A DNA stretch of 64,000 bases, taken from contig NZ_CP063845.1 of NCBI RefSeq assembly GCF_021018745.1, positions 4,340,001 through 4,404,000 of the forward strand, in the 5' to 3' direction. The DNA is from Gloeobacter morelensis MG652769. Lineage in GTDB: Bacteria > Cyanobacteriota > Cyanobacteriia > Gloeobacterales > Gloeobacteraceae. The translations under genes were made by a program, and so were the position numbers. Shown here piece by piece: positions 27,398 to 36,253 of this stretch; the stretch's first letter is position 1, and each line of letters starts with the position of its first letter. Under the pieces are notes generated by a model. That model made no database searches, had not been told where the DNA came from, and saw only the letters and a program-made list of their open reading frames with translations.

Positions 27398-27476
27398 TTT
27401 TTCTCCTTGCACTGGGTCCGGTCTTTCGATTATCGCGGCAAAGGCGGCTCGCGCGGCGAATCGATTGCCCGGCTCA

Positions 27477-27782
27477 TCAATGGTACTTGAGCGCTTCCAT
27501 CAGTTCTTCGACGATCCGGCCCTGGTCGCCCCGCTCGTAGGCGGTGGTGACGTGCGCTTCGAGGTGACCGCGCAGAACCACCTCCCCGGCCCGGCTGAGG
27601 GCTCCCTGCACCGCCTTGAGCTGGCGAAGCACATCGATGCAGTAAATTTCTGGGTCGTCGAGCATCTTCTGGATGCTCTCCAGATGCCCTTTGGCAATCG
27701 CAAGCCGGCGGGCCGCCTGTTGGCGGCTTTGCGCCGGCATGCACAGATGGTGGGTGGCACCCTGGACGGCTTTTTTGCTCAT
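27477..27782 (-). CDS. CsoR/RcnR-family metal-sensing repressor
   Basis: The 101-residue all-helical protein matches the CsoR/RcnR/FrmR family. The ligand positions read Cys48 ('DPEIYCIDVL'), His73 and His77 ('RGHLEAH'), with His33 in helix 1 ('KGHLESI'). Cys-His-His is the RcnR/Ni-Co pattern; copper CsoR has Cys-His-Cys, InrS His-Cys-His-Cys. It is coupled (ATGA overlap) to a copper chaperone gene and sits beside copA, so copper or nickel response is likely. Two matching operator-like sites lie in the divergent region. Confidence 0.9.
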   Translation of the reverse strand: MSKKAVQGATHHLCMPAQSRQQAARRLAIAKGHLESIQKMLDDPEIYCIDVLRQLKAVQGALSRAGEVVLRGHLEAHVTTAYERGDQGRIVEELMEALKYH

Positions 27783-27988
27783 CGTGCCTCCACCAATTCC
27801 GCTCCAAACCCTTGGGCGGCGACAGCCGCCGTGAGCCGCTCAGGGTCGGTGTCCCCTTCGACGATTGCCCGTCCGGTGCTCAGATCTACCGCCACGGCCT
27901 CGACGCCCGGTTGCGCTTTGAGAATCCAGGCGACGCTCTCCTCACAACCGGCGCAGGTCATGCCGGTGATCTTTAACTCGATGGCCAT
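27779..27988 (-). CDS. Heavy-metal-associated domain chaperone (CopZ-like)
   Basis: The 69-residue protein from 'MAIELKITGMTCAGC' is a single HMA ferredoxin-like domain; 'MTCAGC' is the Cu(I)-binding MxCxxC. It should carry copper to the adjacent ATPase. The in-frame TTG at 28003 is disfavoured against the ATG at 27988. Its stop overlaps the start of the csoR-like gene. It is divergent from copA, with 173 bases between starts. Confidence 0.9.
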   Translation of the reverse strand: MAIELKITGMTCAGCEESVAWILKAQPGVEAVAVDLSTGRAIVEGDTDPERLTAAVAAQGFGAELVEAR

Positions 27989-28009
27989 GTCCTCAATCTC
28001 CAATGCTGA

Positions 28010-28026
28010 CCCCCCTGGGGAGGATA
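28010..28026. promoter_or_regulatory. Operator-like C/G-tract site near copZ
   Basis: ccccccTggggaggata at 28010-28026 is a C-tract/G-tract imperfect inverted repeat like CsoR/RcnR operators. It differs at two positions from a site 133 bases away and lies about 22 bases before the copZ start. Confidence 0.6.
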
Positions 28027-28142
28027 TGAATTTATTCTACTGTCGGCCTAGCTCCCGCGACGAGCATTTTCGGTCTGCCTAAAGAAACACAGGGTTTTTG
28101 CACTGCTATCATATTAGTGGATTTCCGGGCAAGGGAAGTTAA

Positions 28143-28159
28143 CCCTCCAGGGGAGGATA
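28143..28159. promoter_or_regulatory. Operator-like C/G-tract site overlapping copA ribosome site
   Basis: ccctccAggggaggata at 28143-28159 matches the copZ-side site at 15 of 17 bases. Its G-tract 'ggggagga' doubles as the copA ribosome-binding site, three bases before the GTG start, so binding or metal-dependent control could act close to translation start. Confidence 0.6.
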
Positions 28160-28161
28160 GG

Positions 28162-30432
28162 GTGAGTAAATCTTTTGAAGTCGAAGTGCGCGGAATGACC
28201 TGTGCCTCGTGCGCCAGCCGGTTGGAGCGGGTGCTGGGCCGGCTGGACGGGGTGGTGGCCGCGAGCGTCAATCTGACCACCGAACGGGCACAGGTGAGTT
28301 ACGTGCCGCCCGCCGAGCCGGGGCACTTGCGCGCGGCCATCGAAGCAGCAGGGTTCAAAGTTCCCGCTGCTGCCGATACTGCTGATACTGCCGCAGAAGC
28401 CTCCGCCCCCGACACCGACGCGCGCACCCAGCAAACGGCAGCACTGAAGGCATCGGTGATCTTCTCGGCCGCCTTCGCCGTGCCGCTGGCAGTCCTTGCA
28501 ATGTTGCCGATGCTCTGGCCGGTCCTGGAGACGGCCATGATGGCCGCCGCTCCCGAAACCGTCTGGCGCTGGTTGATGCTCGCACTGGCCACCCCGGTGC
28601 AGTTCGGGCCGGGGCTGAGGTTCTACCGCAGCGGCTGGGCGAGCCTCCGCCACGGGGCGCCCGACATGAACGCGCTGGTAATGATCGGCACTTCCGCTGC
28701 CTACTGCTACAGTGCTACGGCGGTGCTGTTTGCGGGGTGGTTTCCAGCGGGTACCGGCCACGTCTATTTCGAGGCGAGCGCCGTGGTGATCGCCTTGATT
28801 TTGCTGGGCCGCTACTGCGAGTCGCTGGCCAAGGGGCGCGCCTCCGAGGCGATGAAGCGTCTGTTGAACCTGCAGCCGCCCACCGCCCGGGTGGTGCGCG
28901 GCGACAGCGAGCAGGAGGTGCCCGTCGCGGCAGTCGCGGTGGGGGATGTGGTCGCCGTGCGGCCCGGTGAAAAGGTGCCGGTCGATGGCGAGGTGCTCTC
29001 AGGCGCCAGTTACGTCGATGAGAGCATGATCACCGGCGAGCCGCTGCCGGTGGCCAAGGGCAAAGGGGCGACGGTCGTAGGGGGGACGATCAACCAGAAC
29101 GGCGCCTTTCGCTTCTGGGTAAGCCGTGTGGGAGCTGGGACCGTACTGGCACAGATTATGCGGCTGGTGGAGACCGCCCAGGCATCCAAACCGGCCATTC
29201 AGGGGTTGGCGGATAGAGTCGTGGCCTACTTCGTGCCCGTCGTGCTGGTCATCGCCGCGCTTACCTTCGTGCTCTGGGTGGTCTTCGGCGGCCCTACCGC
29301 CATCGGTTTCGCCCTGGTCAACACGGTGGCGGTGCTGATCATCGCCTGCCCCTGCGCTATGGGTCTTGCCACCCCCACCTCGGTGATGGTGGGCACCGGC
29401 AAAGCGGCCGAACTGGGGGTGCTCTTCCGGCGGGGTGCGGCCCTGGAGGCGCTCGCAAACGTGCAGGTGGTGGCCCTCGACAAGACCGGCACCCTCACCC
29501 GCGGCCGGCCGGAGTTGACCGATTTTCTGGTCCAAAGCGGTTTTGAGCGCCAGGCGGTCTTGATCCTGGTGGCCGCGGCCGAATCGGTGAGCGAACACCC
29601 GCTGGCGCGGGCGCTGAGCGCTGCGGTGGGCGACGTTCCTTTGCCCGGGGCGGAGCACTTCGCCGCCATCCCCGGTTACGGCATCGAAGCGGTGGTGCAG
29701 GGCCGCCAGGTGCAGGTGGGGTCTGAGCGCTATATGCGTCGCCTCGGCGTTGCCACCGACTCGGTAACTTCCCAGGCTACTGCCCTTGCTGCGGCGGGCA
29801 GAAGCCCAATCTACGCTGCCCTGGACGGGCAATTGGCGGCCGTACTCGCCGTGGCCGACCCGATCAAACCTGAAAGCCGCGCCGCTGTCGAGCAATTGCA
29901 CCGCCAGGGTCTGCAAGTAGTCATGGTGAGCGGCGACAACCGCCGCACCGCCGAGGCGATCGCCCGCGAACTGGGCATCGAAACGGTGATCGCCGAAGTG
30001 CTCCCGGAGGCCAAAGCCGAAACGGTGCGCAAGTTGCAAAGCGCCGGCCGGCCGGTGGCGTTCGTGGGAGACGGCATCAACGACGCCCCGGCCCTCGCCC
30101 AGGCCGACGTCGGTATCGCGATCGGCACCGGCACCGACATCGCCATCGAGACCGGCGAGGTGATCTTGCTGGCGGGCGATGTGGGCGGTGTGCCCAACGC
30201 CATTGCCCTTGCCCGCGCCACCCTGACCAACATCAAGGTCAACTTGTTCTGGGCTTTTGCCTACAACATCTTGTTGATTCCGGTGGCGGCAGGGGTGCTC
30301 TATCCGGCCCTCGGCTGGCTGCTCAACCCCGTGCTTGCGGCGGCGGCGATGGGTTTTTCGAGCCTCTTTGTGGTCAGCAACGCCCTGCGCTTGCGCCGCT
30401 TCCGCCCGCCGCTCGCCCACCATGCGGCCTGA
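28162..30432 (+). CDS. copA: Copper-exporting P1B-type ATPase
   Basis: The 756-residue pump exports Cu(I) across a membrane using ATP. One N-terminal HMA domain ('[12 protein letters not shown]', Cys14/17) is followed by two helices, the actuator loop '[15 protein letters not shown]', and the transport-site helix '[12 protein letters not shown]' (CPC at 396-398). Then come 'DKTGTLT' (Asp440), 'SEHPLARAL' HP motif and hinge '[20 protein letters not shown]'. The C-terminal helix pair has an '[14 protein letters not shown]' pattern typical of Cu ATPases. The GTG at 28162 follows a ggggagga site; an ATG 15 codons upstream would pass through the operator. Confidence 0.95.
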   Translation: MSKSFEVEVRGMTCASCASRLERVLGRLDGVVAASVNLTTERAQVSYVPPAEPGHLRAAIEAAGFKVPAAADTADTAAEASAPDTDARTQQTAALKASVIFSAAFAVPLAVLAMLPMLWPVLETAMMAAAPETVWRWLMLALATPVQFGPGLRFYRSGWASLRHGAPDMNALVMIGTSAAYCYSATAVLFAGWFPAGTGHVYFEASAVVIALILLGRYCESLAKGRASEAMKRLLNLQPPTARVVRGDSEQEVPVAAVAVGDVVAVRPGEKVPVDGEVLSGASYVDESMITGEPLPVAKGKGATVVGGTINQNGAFRFWVSRVGAGTVLAQIMRLVETAQASKPAIQGLADRVVAYFVPVVLVIAALTFVLWVVFGGPTAIGFALVNTVAVLIIACPCAMGLATPTSVMVGTGKAAELGVLFRRGAALEALANVQVVALDKTGTLTRGRPELTDFLVQSGFERQAVLILVAAAESVSEHPLARALSAAVGDVPLPGAEHFAAIPGYGIEAVVQGRQVQVGSERYMRRLGVATDSVTSQATALAAAGRSPIYAALDGQLAAVLAVADPIKPESRAAVEQLHRQGLQVVMVSGDNRRTAEAIARELGIETVIAEVLPEAKAETVRKLQSAGRPVAFVGDGINDAPALAQADVGIAIGTGTDIAIETGEVILLAGDVGGVPNAIALARATLTNIKVNLFWAFAYNILLIPVAAGVLYPALGWLLNPVLAAAAMGFSSLFVVSNALRLRRFRPPLAHHAA

Positions 30433-30462
30433 CAAAAGAGATCGTTACAGAGTGTGTTCGAG

Positions 30463-30493
30463 TTGATCTCGCCCGAAAACAGCTCACTATAAT
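30463..30493 (+). promoter_or_regulatory. Candidate sigma-70 promoter
   Basis: TTGATC at 30463-30468 and a perfect TATAAT at 30488-30493 with 19-base spacing, just after copA. It would drive the hypothetical gene at 30615 and the phosphorylase after it. Confidence 0.45.
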
Positions 30494-30524
30494 GCGCGAA
30501 CCACCGGCGGGATTGGGTCTGCCG

Positions 30525-30572
30525 TTCGCCATCGCCACCGCCTGAAAGTCGGCAGTGGCGATGTCAAGCGAA
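30525..30572 (+). other. Hairpin in 5' leader of the 30615 gene
   Basis: catcgccac (30530-30538) pairs perfectly with gtggcgatg (30555-30563), and flanking ttcgc (30525) pairs with gcgaa (30568). It lies between the TATAAT and the ATG at 30615, so it would be in the mRNA leader. No T run follows. A regulatory leader or protein-binding hairpin is possible. Confidence 0.4.
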
Positions 30573-30614
30573 TCTCGGCCCACCGCCTTCCGGCTCGCAG
30601 CGTCGGAGGCTACC

Positions 30615-30905
30615 ATGTTCTCGCAAAACCGCAAGATCGTCGTTACCGTCAAACCGGAGCATTTTCACAAAGAATGGCGGCTGGTGGGCAAGTTTCATCG
30701 CCGCACCAACGAGTTGCTGGAGTTGCTGGTGATGCCGCCGGAGGTCACCTGCCCGGCCGACGCCCGGCAGTATTACTGCCTGCTGATGCTCAACGGTTCG
30801 ATTCGCGATACGTTGCGTCTGCGTGGCCTCAACAATCTCGATCGGCCCCTCACCTGGACGTTCGATTCCGGTGGTCAAGAACTAGGCTGGAGTCCGGCAG
30901 TTTAG
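30615..30905 (+). CDS. 96-residue hypothetical protein
   Basis: From ATG 30615 the sequence is 'MFSQNRKIVVTVKPEHFHKE' then beta-rich segments 'ELLELLVMPPEVTCPADARQ' and a Leu/Arg/Asn-rich end. No membrane segment. An ATG at 30555 lies inside the leader hairpin and is less likely. The next gene begins 13 bases after its stop, so the two are probably co-transcribed. No family recognised. Confidence 0.55.
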   Translation: MFSQNRKIVVTVKPEHFHKEWRLVGKFHRRTNELLELLVMPPEVTCPADARQYYCLLMLNGSIRDTLRLRGLNNLDRPLTWTFDSGGQELGWSPAV

Positions 30906-30918
30906 GCAAACTTCGACA

Positions 30919-31581
30919 GTGCCAATTGATTACATTCTGGTGCCCCAAGGGGCGGAGTACGAGGCGGTACGCCAGGGCGTTTCAGACCGCAACGTTGCGG
31001 TGATTGCTATTCCCGCCGGCCCGACGGCGGTGAAGCGGTTCTTGAGCGAATTCTCCTGCCGAAACGGTAGCCGGATCTGGTCTGTGGGCCTGTGCGGCGG
31101 CTTGAGTGAGCAGCTTCCCGTGGGGCAGGTGGTCGTCTACCGCGACTGCCAACCGGTCCGGCCGGGGGCTGCAACCCTTCCTTGCGACCCCGAACTGGTA
31201 CAGGCATCGCTCTTGCGCCTTGAACGGGCGCGGTTGGTCAGTGCCCTGGGCACCGACCGGGTGATTGTCTCTGCTGCCGAGAAGCAAGCCCTCGCTCGGC
31301 AATTCGCCACCCGGGTGGTGGATATGGAAAGTTACACCGTCCTCGAAACCCTACGACCGGCAGGTATCGCAGTCGGGGTGGTGCGGGTGGTGAGTGACGG
31401 TGCTGCGGACGATCTGCCGGATCTTAGCGGCGTATTTGATGGCGCGGGCAACCTGCAACCCCTTGCCCTGGCAGCCGCCCTCGTGCGCTCTCCCCTCGCC
31501 GGGGCGCGGCTGGTGGGCGGCTCGCTGATCGCGCTGCAGGTCTTGCGGATAGTTGCCAAGCGGCTGTCAAGCCCGGCTTGA
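30919..31581 (+). CDS. Nucleoside-phosphorylase-like protein
   Basis: The 220-residue protein has the fold signature of the PNP/MTA-SAH nucleosidase superfamily: 'WSVGLCGGLSEQLPVGQVVV' and 'ATRVVDMESYTVLETLR', the VxDMES ribose-binding motif, then 'VVRVVSDGAADDLPDL' with the catalytic-type Asp. Hopanoid makers often carry a member called HpnG; the squalene-hopene cyclase is 5 kb away, so an HpnG-like role is possible but unproven. Confidence 0.75.
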   Translation: MPIDYILVPQGAEYEAVRQGVSDRNVAVIAIPAGPTAVKRFLSEFSCRNGSRIWSVGLCGGLSEQLPVGQVVVYRDCQPVRPGAATLPCDPELVQASLLRLERARLVSALGTDRVIVSAAEKQALARQFATRVVDMESYTVLETLRPAGIAVGVVRVVSDGAADDLPDLSGVFDGAGNLQPLALAAALVRSPLAGARLVGGSLIALQVLRIVAKRLSSPA

Positions 31582-31736
31582 TATCAAGAAGGCAGAACTG
31601 ATGTCGATCGCAATTTCTGATATTCAGATCAGCATAAGTGGGTATTGGCGGTCACAAATCCCCACATGGGCAGATTTCGCACCCTCTCTTTAGAGTTAAA
31701 TTGGTAGCGTTGAATACAAATGACAAGGAGCAGCGC

Positions 31737-32147
31737 ATGGCAAGCATTGTTGATACGGCCGTTCAAGCAGGCACCTTCAAGACCCTGGCGCAGGCATTGA
31801 CCGCCGCCGACCTGGTGGACACGCTGAAGGGCAGTGGTCCTTTCACCGTTTTTGCGCCCACCGACGATGCCTTTCAAAGCCTTCCTGCCGATACTCTGAA
31901 CGATCTGCTCAAGCCGGAGAACAAGTCCAAGTTGGCGAATATTCTCAAGTACCACGTCGTCTCCGGCAAAGTGATGTCGAGCGACATCAAGCCCGGCAAC
32001 GTCGCGACCGTGGCGGGTGAGTCGATTTCGATCCAGACCCAGGGACAGCAGGTGATGGTCAACGAGGCCCGCGTCACCAAAGCCGACATCGCCGCCGACA
32101 ACGGCGTCATCCATGTGATCGACAAGGTTCTGCTGCCCAAGGGCTAA
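31737..32147 (+). CDS. Fasciclin (FAS1) domain protein
   Basis: The 136-residue protein is one FAS1 domain: '[20 protein letters not shown]', '[17 protein letters not shown]' (H1 motif), '[15 protein letters not shown]' and '[15 protein letters not shown]' (H2 motif). No signal peptide is seen, unlike many homologues, though an upstream frame is open. A good 'aaggag' precedes ATG 31737. FAS1 domains mediate adhesion or surface roles. A strong terminator follows. Confidence 0.93.
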   Translation: MASIVDTAVQAGTFKTLAQALTAADLVDTLKGSGPFTVFAPTDDAFQSLPADTLNDLLKPENKSKLANILKYHVVSGKVMSSDIKPGNVATVAGESISIQTQGQQVMVNEARVTKADIAADNGVIHVIDKVLLPKG

Positions 32148-32180
32148 CGGTCGTACTCGCCCCCAGGCGTTCACATCTTT

Positions 32181-32210
32181 AGCACCCGCCGGAGCACTCC
32201 GGCGGGTGCT
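32181..32210. terminator. Hairpin terminator between convergent genes
   Basis: agcacccgccgga (32181-32193) pairs perfectly with tccggcgggtgct (32198-32210) around a four-base loop. It sits between the fasciclin gene and the convergent 84-residue gene and probably serves both. Confidence 0.8.
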
Positions 32211-32212
32211 TG

Positions 32213-32467
32213 TTAATAGCGGGCGCGGCTCGGCTGCAATACCAGACCGAATTCCTCCTGCACCGCCCGGTCCCGCGCATCCTCGCAACGATAGAAATAC
32301 GCCTGCAGGTGGGCGCTGTAAACCAGTTCGGCAAGGCGCGCTTCGCCGGTGGCTGCAAGCAGCCAATCGGCGATGTCCGCCGCCGGGGTGTAGGTCACCC
32401 GGCGGCCGTGTCCGGCGGCGTCCGGATTTTCGAACGTTTTGAACAGAAACTCGGGCAGGTTTGCCAT
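32213..32467 (-). CDS. 84-residue hypothetical protein
   Basis: From 'MANLPEFLFKTFENPDAAGH' the protein contains 'YTPAADIADWLLAATGEARL' and 'YFYRCEDARDRAVQEEFGLV'. It looks helical and soluble with one Cys. The longer frame to 32533 lacks a good start. I do not recognise it. Confidence 0.55.
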   Translation of the reverse strand: MANLPEFLFKTFENPDAAGHGRRVTYTPAADIADWLLAATGEARLAELVYSAHLQAYFYRCEDARDRAVQEEFGLVLQPSRARY

Positions 32468-32642
32468 CGTTATCGGGTGGAATTTGGACCACTTTATAGC
32501 ACCACAGACGCAACTTTGTCGTCTGGATAACATTCTAGCTAGCGCGGTAGACTTTCCCGCCGCTTTGCAGTGTCCGGGATTGCTGTATTCGGTTTAGCGA
32601 ACGTGGTATGGATATCCAGCAATCCAAGTTGCTGGGGGCTCT

Positions 32643-34232
32643 ATGGTGTTGAGGAAACAAAGCTTCGCGACGATGACGGCCGCGGGCGGGCTGTCGATTT
32701 TGCTGGGTACCGGCCAGGCGTTCGCCGCCACCTGCCCGCCTGCCGGCCCGCCGCTATCGGAGGCGACGGTGGCCGCTCTGCAGGAGGCCCTGGCCTCCGG
32801 GGCACTCACCTCGCGCCAGATTGTCCAGGGCTACCTCGATCGGATCGCCTGCTACGACAAGCAGGGTCCAAAGATCAACGCCGTGCTCGAAATCAACCCG
32901 GACGCGCTCGCCATCGCCGACGCGCTCGACGCCGAGCGGCGGGCGGGCAGGGTGCGCGGACCCCTGCACGGCATTCCGGTCCTCATCAAGGGCAACATCG
33001 CCACGGGCGACCGGATGCTCACCACCGCCGGTTCGGTGGCGCTCGTCGATGCGCTGCCCCAAAAGGACGCCTTTATCGCCACCCGTCTGCGCGAGGCGGG
33101 GACGGTGCTGTTGGGCAAGGCCAACCTGACTGAGTTTGCCAACTTCATGTCCTACTACATGCCCTCGGGCTACAGCTCCCAGGGCGGCCAGACCCTCAAT
33201 CCGTACTTTCCGGCCCTCGAAGACAACGGTGTGCCCACGGTCACCCCCTGCGGCTCCAGCGCCGGTTCGGGGGCGGCGACGGCGGCAAACCTGACGGCCA
33301 TTTCGATCGGCACCGAGACCTCCGGCTCGATTCTCTGTCCCTCCAGCTTCAATTCGCTGGTGGGGATCAAGCCGACGGTGGGCCTGGTGAGCCGCACCGG
33401 CATCATCCCGATCTCAGCGAGCCAGGATGTGGCAGGACCGATGACCCGCACGGTGGCCGATGCGGCGGTGCTGCTCGGTGCCATTGCCGGGTACGACCCG
33501 GCCGACCCGGTGACCGCGCGCAGCGTGGGTCAGATCCCGGCCGATTACCGAACTTTTCTTAAACTGGATGGTCTGGTGGGGGTGCGCATCGGCTTGCCGC
33601 CGGAATATCTTGATTTTTTGGGTCCGGAGACCCGTCCCGCCTTCGACCGGGCCCTCGAAGTATTGCGCGCCCAGGGAGCGGTGATCGTCGATGCGCCGAT
33701 CGCCACCACCGACGCGCTGTTTGCCTCCCCGTCGGTGATCACCGTCCTGACCTACGAGTTCAAGCGAGATCTCAATGCCTACCTGGCCAAGGTCAAGCCC
33801 GGCACGACGATCGACACGCTTTCCGAAGTAATCGACTTCAATTTTCGCAAACGCGAAGTGGCCCTCAAGTACGGTCAGGGACTGCTGGTGGATAGCCAGC
33901 AGCGCCGATTGCAGAACGGCACCGCGATCACCGCCCAGGGGTACCGCGACGCCCTGGCGGAGAAGCAATTACTCGCTAAAACCGAAGGGATCGACGCGAC
34001 CATCGCCAAATACGATCTCGACGCGCTGTTGTTTCCGACTTATTACGGCTCGTTTGTCGGCGCGGCGGCCGAATATCCTTCGGTGATCGTGCCGGCGGGT
34101 TATGCCACAGGCGGGCTGCCGATCGGCATCACCTTCCTGGGCAAAGCCTTCAGCGAGCCGCAACTGATCCAGTACGCCTACGCCTACGAGCAGGCTTCCC
34201 TCGCCCGCCGTCCACCGGAAGCTACGCCCTGA
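32643..34232 (+). CDS. Exported amidase-signature family hydrolase
   Basis: The 529-residue protein has a signal peptide ('AGGLSILLGTGQAFAATCPP') and the Ser-cisSer-Lys amidase core: Lys116 ('PVLIKGNIATGD'), the GSSAGSG loop with Ser205/206, and the nucleophile Ser229 ('IGTETSGSILCPSSFNSLVG'). Such enzymes hydrolyse amides or peptides; the substrate is unknown. Export and lack of GatB/C neighbours separate it from GatA. Its 3' end overlaps the convergent membrane gene by 11 bases. Confidence 0.92.
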   Translation: MVLRKQSFATMTAAGGLSILLGTGQAFAATCPPAGPPLSEATVAALQEALASGALTSRQIVQGYLDRIACYDKQGPKINAVLEINPDALAIADALDAERRAGRVRGPLHGIPVLIKGNIATGDRMLTTAGSVALVDALPQKDAFIATRLREAGTVLLGKANLTEFANFMSYYMPSGYSSQGGQTLNPYFPALEDNGVPTVTPCGSSAGSGAATAANLTAISIGTETSGSILCPSSFNSLVGIKPTVGLVSRTGIIPISASQDVAGPMTRTVADAAVLLGAIAGYDPADPVTARSVGQIPADYRTFLKLDGLVGVRIGLPPEYLDFLGPETRPAFDRALEVLRAQGAVIVDAPIATTDALFASPSVITVLTYEFKRDLNAYLAKVKPGTTIDTLSEVIDFNFRKREVALKYGQGLLVDSQQRRLQNGTAITAQGYRDALAEKQLLAKTEGIDATIAKYDLDALLFPTYYGSFVGAAAEYPSVIVPAGYATGGLPIGITFLGKAFSEPQLIQYAYAYEQASLARRPPEATP

Positions 34233-35019
34233 AGGTGGGGCCTGAGGCGATTAGCCGCAGGCAAAAGCACATATAGAGTGTCCAGCCCAGGGGACCCACC
34301 AGCCGTAAAGCCGGGATAATCCCGGCTACAGCGGCGTTGCCGGGCAGCAACCGCTCGGCCCACGGCGTGCCTGCCAGCGCAAAGTTCAGCAGCAAAGCGA
34401 GCAAGACGACCAGCAATCCCAGGGGCACAAACGCCAGGGCGGCGGCCCACCAGTGTCCTTGGGTGAGCCCCCAGCTTCTGGGCAAAGGCGAGAAGGCTGC
34501 GTGCTCCTCGGCAAAGTGCAAGGGCACTGCGACAAAAAGACGCACCCCCAGGTAAATTCCCGGTGCCGCCAGGACAATCATGGCTGCAAAAGGCACCGCC
34601 ACCGCCCAGAATTGCTCGCCGCCCAGCAGCGCCGCCTCGAAGCGGCGGTAGGCGAAATAAAAAAGCCAGGCAGTCGGGAGGATGGCCGCCCCCACCGTGA
34701 GGATGCTGGTAGCAACCAGCCTGGGCCAGGTGCGCACTGCCCGGCCGAGGGCCGCTCCAAAATCGCGGTCGCCTGTGGCGGTGAGCGCCTGATGGGCGTA
34801 GGCGAGGCTGGTGCCGGTGAGGATAGGGTCGAGTACCAGCGGCACCAGGGCCTGGGCAGCGCCGCGAATCGGTCCTTCAAGATTTGCCGCCGTGAGATTG
34901 GCTATGAGGGCGACAAGTTGCAGCACCAACAAGGGCAGATAGACGCGGGGGGCGACCCGCACCAGTTCGCGGTAGAGCGAGGAGAGGGACAAATCAGCGT
35001 CAGTCACGGCGGCGGGCAT
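34222..35019 (-). CDS. Polytopic membrane protein of unknown function
   Basis: The 265-residue protein has about six hydrophobic helices, including 'PRVYLPLLVLQLVALIANLT', 'LVATSILTVGAAILPTAWLF' and 'ALAFVPLGLLVVLLALLLNF'. The pattern resembles DUF975/'glycerophosphoryl diester phosphodiesterase membrane domain' style proteins, but I cannot place it. Its start overlaps the end of the hpnB-like gene by 20 bases, so it is co-transcribed and may take part in hopanoid or envelope lipid handling. Confidence 0.7.
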   Translation of the reverse strand: MPAAVTDADLSLSSLYRELVRVAPRVYLPLLVLQLVALIANLTAANLEGPIRGAAQALVPLVLDPILTGTSLAYAHQALTATGDRDFGAALGRAVRTWPRLVATSILTVGAAILPTAWLFYFAYRRFEAALLGGEQFWAVAVPFAAMIVLAAPGIYLGVRLFVAVPLHFAEEHAAFSPLPRSWGLTQGHWWAAALAFVPLGLLVVLLALLLNFALAGTPWAERLLPGNAAVAGIIPALRLVGPLGWTLYMCFCLRLIASGPTFRA

Positions 35020-36202
35020 TCGGGTAGACCCTACCCTTCCAGGATCCACCCTCCCCCAGCCAGTGGCGCCAGGCCGAATCGACGGTCATCGCCGTGTAGA
35101 GCGCGGCGATGACCGGTAGGGCCGGGGCGAGCCAGGGGGGCAGTTCGTAAAAGCGCAAGGTTGGCCCGTAGGCCACGGCCATGGCGAGCCACCCCGCCCC
35201 CCCGAGGGCCACCAGCAGCGGGCTGGCCGTGAGCCCCCCGGCCAGAAAAGCGGTCGGAGGCACCAGGTACAGCAGCACCATCGCCGCCACCGTGAGCGCC
35301 AGCAGCGCAGGCGAATAGTCGAGTTGCGTAAAAGCCGTGCGCGCCACCATCTTCCAGATCTGCCCAAGGCCGGTGTAGGACCTGAGGCTGCGGGTGCGCC
35401 GGGTCAGCCCCAACCAGAGATTGCCGCCGGTGCGCTTGACCTGTACTGCCAGAGCGCAATCGTCGATCAGGCAGTCGCGAATGTCGGCGATCCCGCCGGC
35501 ACGATCTAGGGCGGTGCGCCTCACCAGAATGCAGCCGCCGGCCGCCGCGGCGGTGGAGTCGTTCGGATCGTTTACCCAGAAAAACGGGTAAAGCTTTTGA
35601 AAGAAAAACACGAACGCCGGAATGAGCAGCACTTCCCACGCATCGCGGCAGCGCAGGTGCACCATCAGTGAGACGAGATCGCGGTTTTCTTGTTGGGCCT
35701 TTTGCACCAGAGCGGCCAGATTGTCGGGGTGGTGGCAAATATCGGCGTCGGTGAGCAGCCAGTACTCGGGCTCCAGGGCTTCGCCGCGGCGCAGACCCTG
35801 CTCGATGGCCCAGAGCTTGCCGCTCCAGCCCGGCAGGAGCGTTTCCCCCGGTACCACCGTGAGCCGCTCCTCGCAGCCGTACGCGCGGGCCAGTGCCTCC
35901 GCCAATGCACCGGTGCCGTCGCCGCTGCGGTCGTCCACCAGCACGATGTGCAGCAGCCCCGGATAGTTCTGGGTCAACAGCGAAAGCAGCGTCTCACCCA
36001 GCACCTCCGCCTCATCGCGCGCCGGAACGACTGCCACCACCGGCGGCAGGGCTCCTTGCGGCAGGTCCGCCGCCTCCGGATCGAGCACCGCCTCGCAGCG
36101 CCAGAACCGACCGCGCCAACCCAGCAATCCTGCCCAACCGACCGCCGCCGCCAGAGCCAGGCCCGCCAACCCAGAAAAACTATCCACCGCAAGCATTCCC
36201 AT
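35000..36202 (-). CDS. hpnB: Hopene-associated glycosyltransferase HpnB
   Basis: The 400-residue membrane-bound GT2 enzyme starts with a helix, then 'PVVAVVPARDEAEVLGETLL', 'VLVDDRSGDGTG', 'WLLTDADICHHPDNLAALV' (DxD), 'FFWVNDPNDSTAAAAGGCIL' and 'DDCALAVQVKRTGG', all HpnB-type blocks, and ends with four helices. HpnB is found in hopanoid clusters; its exact reaction is not settled. It is divergent from the cyclase with 51 bases between starts, a typical shared control region. Met at 36202 is preferred to 36220. Confidence 0.88.
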   Translation of the reverse strand: MGMLAVDSFSGLAGLALAAAVGWAGLLGWRGRFWRCEAVLDPEAADLPQGALPPVVAVVPARDEAEVLGETLLSLLTQNYPGLLHIVLVDDRSGDGTGALAEALARAYGCEERLTVVPGETLLPGWSGKLWAIEQGLRRGEALEPEYWLLTDADICHHPDNLAALVQKAQQENRDLVSLMVHLRCRDAWEVLLIPAFVFFFQKLYPFFWVNDPNDSTAAAAGGCILVRRTALDRAGGIADIRDCLIDDCALAVQVKRTGGNLWLGLTRRTRSLRSYTGLGQIWKMVARTAFTQLDYSPALLALTVAAMVLLYLVPPTAFLAGGLTASPLLVALGGAGWLAMAVAYGPTLRFYELPPWLAPALPVIAALYTAMTVDSAWRHWLGEGGSWKGRVYPNARRRD

Positions 36203-36253
36203 CGATCTAGAACCGTACAATAACTGCGACAGGAGTGAACGGAACAGTTAAAA

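Noticed and set aside
32643-34232. GatA partner for gatC
   Set aside because: The amidase has an export signal and sits 25 kb from gatC, so it is not the amidotransferase subunit.
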